Source of the DNA: CAZKMQ01 sp964554065
Lineage (GTDB): Bacteria > Patescibacteriota > Patescibacteriia > Magasanikbacterales > JBBTQS01
Direction: 5' to 3'
Assembly (NCBI GenBank): GCA_964554065.1
Contig: CAZKMQ010000049.1
Location: 1-6,787 of the forward strand
DNA: 6,787 nt
Each line of letters opens with the position of its first letter. Positions within the stretch are counted from its first letter, which is position 1. Below, in pieces: positions 5,276-6,787 of the stretch. Position numbers and translations under genes: made by a program. The notes below the pieces were generated by a model. It was not told the DNA's origin, ran no database searches, and saw only the letters and a program-made list of their open reading frames with translations.

Positions 5276-5488
5276 ATGCTTACTCCGCAGGGGCGCAGTT
5301 CGTCTAGCGAGAATGAGCATGATGTGGATGAAGAAGATTCGAGTACTACTGACTCGAGTCAATTTCACCATTCAGGTCAACCCAAAGAGTCCGGTTGCTC
5401 TATTGGAAATACAACCGGTGCACCTACTAGTTTGGTGCTCCTACTGATGCTTATTGTCATGATCCTCATGTTTAAAAAGCAAAAGTAA
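5276..5488 (+). CDS. C-terminal stalk and membrane anchor of the 4798 surface protein, displaced frame
   Basis: The frame is open from 5228 (after a TGA at 5225-5227) to the TAA at 5486-5488; the first ATG is at 5276 but has no ribosome site, so independent translation is unlikely. It encodes KKNGLSQVSIQQVTPDM, then a Ser/Glu/Asp-rich stalk (SSSSENEHDVDEEDSSTTDS). It ends with ESGCSIGNTTGAPT, an uninterrupted hydrophobic helix (SLVLLLMLIVMILM) and a basic tail FKKQK. This order, Gly-Cys motif, helix, basic residues, is that of C-terminal sorting tags such as MYXO-CTERM. Joined to the 4798 frame by removing one base in the AAAGAAGAAT stretch (5227-5236), it gives a protein of about 229 residues with a signal peptide at one end and an anchor at the other. 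Either a sequencing or assembly error, a real mutation, or a +1 frameshift. Confidence 0.6.
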   Translation: MLTPQGRSSSSENEHDVDEEDSSTTDSSQFHHSGQPKESGCSIGNTTGAPTSLVLLLMLIVMILMFKKQK

Positions 5489-5504
5489 TAACTATCTAAA
5501 CAAG

Positions 5505-5543
5505 AAAACCTCGATTTAGCCAACACTGAGTTGAGGTTTTTCT
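5505..5543 (+). terminator. Rho-independent terminator after the surface-protein gene
   Basis: AAAACCTC (5505-5512) pairs with GAGGTTTT (5533-5540); the stem extends inward for up to six more A-U and G-U pairs around the loop GCCAACAC (5519-5526). A TTCTTT run follows. It lies 16 nt after the stop at 5488 and not after the one at 5253, which supports a single gene running to 5488. Confidence 0.82.
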
Positions 5544-5554
5544 TTAATTTAAGC

Positions 5555-5603
5555 CAAAATATATTAAAATATCCTTGACAAAATCGTCTAAATATGCTAT
5601 ATT
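5555..5603 (+). promoter_or_regulatory. Near-consensus promoter with AT-rich upstream element
   Basis: A perfect TTGACA (5575-5580) is followed by a 17-nt spacer whose last three bases are TGC, then TATATT (5598-5603, 5/6), an extended -10. The stretch just upstream (AAAATATATTAAAATAT, 5556-5572) resembles an UP element. Transcription would start near 5610. By all criteria it is the strongest promoter in the window. Confidence 0.72.
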
Positions 5604-5609
5604 TATACG

Positions 5610-5747
5610 TTATTTTTTGCATTAGATATGCGGCTAAAAAGCCGAAATCTGCTGCAAAAGCAGCGTTCTAACACAATGATCTGTTCAAATTACGTAGGCA
5701 AGATCACATGGTGTGATCTTGCTGACTGATTGTCCGAGGAGGGCACA
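5610..5747 (+). ncRNA. Structured 5' leader of the cysteine-rich lipoprotein mRNA
   Basis: The leader is about 138 nt and highly foldable. TTAGA (5622-5626) can pair with TCTAA (5667-5671), enclosing two five-pair hairpins with identical AAAA loops: CGGCT/AGCCG (5631-5644) and GCTGC/GCAGC (5651-5664). That gives a 50-nt three-way junction. After a plain stretch comes a perfect 11-bp hairpin (5698-5722, loop TGG), ending 14 nt before the AGGAGG site (5737-5742). It matches no riboswitch class I know. Roles could be mRNA protection or control of ribosome access (inference). The long hairpin has no U-run, so it is not a simple attenuator. Confidence 0.45.
5628..5729 (+). CDS. Possible 33-residue leader ORF (doubtful)
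   Basis: An ATG at 5628 opens a 33-codon frame (MRLKSRNLLQKQRSNTMICS then NYVGKITWCDLAD) that ends at the TGA 5727-5729, just 7 nt before the AGGAGG site of the lipoprotein gene. Its codons span all the leader hairpins. No Shine-Dalgarno precedes it and an open frame of this length is common by chance, so it may be meaningless. If translated, ribosomes would melt the hairpin near the main start. Confidence 0.15.
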   Translation: MRLKSRNLLQKQRSNTMICSNYVGKITWCDLAD

Positions 5748-6787
5748 ATGGTTTTGACAATTCCGTTTCGAGTAAATTTGGTTCTGATAGTGGCTCTGGT
5801 CTGCGGTTGCGGACCGGATACGATCGAGGTCCAACCAACTCCGGTGGAGGTTCCGCCGGCAGAGATCACGGTGGTGGTGGACACCAGCGAGATCGCGGAA
5901 AAGATCGAGGATCACGAGGTTGTGGTGGTGATCGAGCGTGAGGATGGTCCCACGCCGACGCCGGAGAACTACAAGCCTTGTGTAATCGACGAGGACTGCG
6001 AGGATGGCAACAAGTGTACGCATGACGTCTGTGAGGGCGGAATGTGCTACAAGATGCCGGCGCTACCGGATTTCAGCGAGCTGCTCGGTGCTCCAAATCC
6101 GTGCGATGACGACAACGCGTGCACCGAGGACATCTGCAACATCAACACCGGCCAGTGTGAGTACGGCAATCCGTGCAGTGACTACCATGACGGGTGTGTG
6201 GAGGATTGGGTTGATCCGGATGTGGTCGAGTTCGTCTGCTATGTGGACGACTGCTCGGAGTACATCGGCTCGAATTGTCTGGGTCCTGACGCCATCGGCG
6301 TGTGTATGAACGGGGAGTGCGTTGCACCCACGCTCATGCCGACGTGCTCGGTGGATGAGGACTGCGAAGACGGCGCCCTGTGCACATACGACGCATGTTG
6401 GCAGGGTGTTTGCGAGAACACGCCGGCATGCATGGGAGATGCTGAGTGTGTAGTCACGGACGAGCTCAAAGGTGGTTTTGGCTGCATCGTCAACTGCGGT
6501 CTTCCAGGTTTCAGTTACGGTGGCACATGTGTTCAGGAGCAGTCTGGTGAGTTCGGTCAGTGTCTGGATGCTGTGTGCATGCCGTTTGGCGCGGAGTGCA
6601 GTAACAGCGGTCACTGCAATGACTGGAATGACAGTACCGAGGATTGGTGCACAGAATCCGGCATTTGCCAGTACGATCCAATCTTCGTCGAAGGCCCGCT
6701 GTGCTATCCTGTCATTAACTACGACATCGTCAAGAACGATGAGGTCGTGGAAAGTGGGGTGGTGGAGATCGATCTGGGGTGCTGTCA
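5748..6787 (+). CDS. Cysteine-rich predicted lipoprotein with CTDxC-type repeats (3' end beyond window)
   Basis: The frame is open from the ATG at 5748, 5 nt after AGGAGG (5737-5742), to the window edge: 346 codons plus two bases. The signal MVLTIPFRVNLVLIVALVCG ends at Cys21, a plausible lipobox (LVCGC). Residues 22-77 form a Pro/Val/Glu-rich acidic stalk. From 78 on there are 35 cysteines in 269 residues. The spacing C-x5-C-x5-C-x4-C-x4-C occurs exactly at 78-100 and again at 200-222. Both copies share DEDCEDG and CT.D.C, and looser copies lie at 119-143 and 284-307. Such CTxDxC...GxC repeats are typical of large disulfide-rich surface proteins in Myxococcota-like bacteria and of slime-mould extracellular-matrix proteins. 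Likely a surface-displayed adhesive or matrix protein (inference). It is clearly more GC-rich than the genes before 4700. A 183-codon antisense frame (6614-6063) is a shadow. Confidence 0.85.
   Translation, partial: MVLTIPFRVNLVLIVALVCGCGPDTIEVQPTPVEVPPAEITVVVDTSEIAEKIEDHEVVVVIEREDGPTPTPENYKPCVIDEDCEDGNKCTHDVCEGGMCYKMPALPDFSELLGAPNPCDDDNACTEDICNINTGQCEYGNPCSDYHDGCVEDWVDPDVVEFVCYVDDCSEYIGSNCLGPDAIGVCMNGECVAPTLMPTCSVDEDCEDGALCTYDACWQGVCENTPACMGDAECVVTDELKGGFGCIVNCGLPGFSYGGTCVQEQSGEFGQCLDAVCMPFGAECSNSGHCNDWNDSTEDWCTESGICQYDPIFVEGPLCYPVINYDIVKNDEVVESGVVEIDLGCC

Noticed and set aside
5235..5447. Third-frame open frame of 70 codons between the two halves of the surface protein
   Set aside because: No ribosome site, Arg/Leu-rich shadow composition, and it overlaps the stalk-anchor frame, which has coherent features.
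5631..5664. Guanidine-II (mini-ykkC) riboswitch: two tandem small hairpins
   Set aside because: That class needs ACGR tetraloops; both loops here are AAAA.
5622..5671. Hammerhead ribozyme (three-way junction with GAAA after a hairpin)
   Set aside because: The essential CUGANGA core is absent on either side of the junction, so the GAAA is coincidental.
5754..5782. Internal TTGACA at the start of the cysteine-rich gene as a promoter
   Set aside because: The hexamer 17 nt downstream is TTTGGT, a poor -10, and the true promoter at 5575 is far better.
6063..6614. Minus-strand open frame of 183 codons
   Set aside because: Antisense shadow of the GC-rich cysteine-rich gene; no signal, domain or ribosome site, and the plus-strand frame has regular Cys repeats.

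Overview
The window looks like a bacterial chromosome fragment from an uncultivated lineage. The small genes, minimal spacers, membrane protein with carboxypeptidase-regulatory-like domains, DUF389 protein and several orphan surface proteins suggest a Patescibacteria (CPR)-like genome. This is inference: no rRNA or other phylogenetic marker is present. The standard code with TAA, TGA and TAG stops fits every gene. No tRNA, CRISPR array, insertion sequence or phage gene was seen.

Layout. 1-353 (-): start of an unrecognised two-helix membrane protein cut by the window edge. 445-747 (+): orphan 100-residue protein with its own promoter, AGGAGG site and terminator. 883-1554 (+): DUF389 membrane protein, ending in a perfect 42-bp palindrome that also serves the convergent gene. 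1597-2154 (-): predicted lipoprotein with a C-terminal cupredoxin domain carrying a complete CuA ligand set. 2203-2838 (-): HAD hydrolase with an atypical catalytic motif I. 2879-4705 (+): 608-residue envelope protein with four cysteine-pair units, membrane segments and two carboxypeptidase-regulatory-like domains. 4798-5488 (+): secreted beta-rich protein whose C-terminal membrane anchor lies in another frame (apparent frameshift). 5748-6787 (+): very cysteine-rich predicted lipoprotein that continues past the window, preceded by a strong promoter and a long, foldable leader.

Two kinds of gene alternate. The AT-rich genes (353(-), 883, 2154(-), 2879) have a -10-like box 8-11 nt before the start codon and no Shine-Dalgarno, as expected of leaderless mRNAs. 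The more GC-rich genes (445, 4798, 5748) have TTGACA promoters, true 5' leaders and AGGAGG sites. Two of these promoters (4724 and 5575) are nearly the same over their -35 and spacer. This suggests a set of strongly expressed secreted proteins among ordinary housekeeping genes.

Functionally the window is dominated by the cell envelope: four of the eight genes encode exported or surface-anchored proteins, two more encode integral membrane proteins, and one encodes a cytosolic hydrolase. No single pathway links them. The best candidates for undescribed biology are the paired-cysteine envelope protein, the stand-alone CuA lipoprotein, the split surface protein with a sorting-like tail, and the structured leader ahead of the cysteine-rich lipoprotein.
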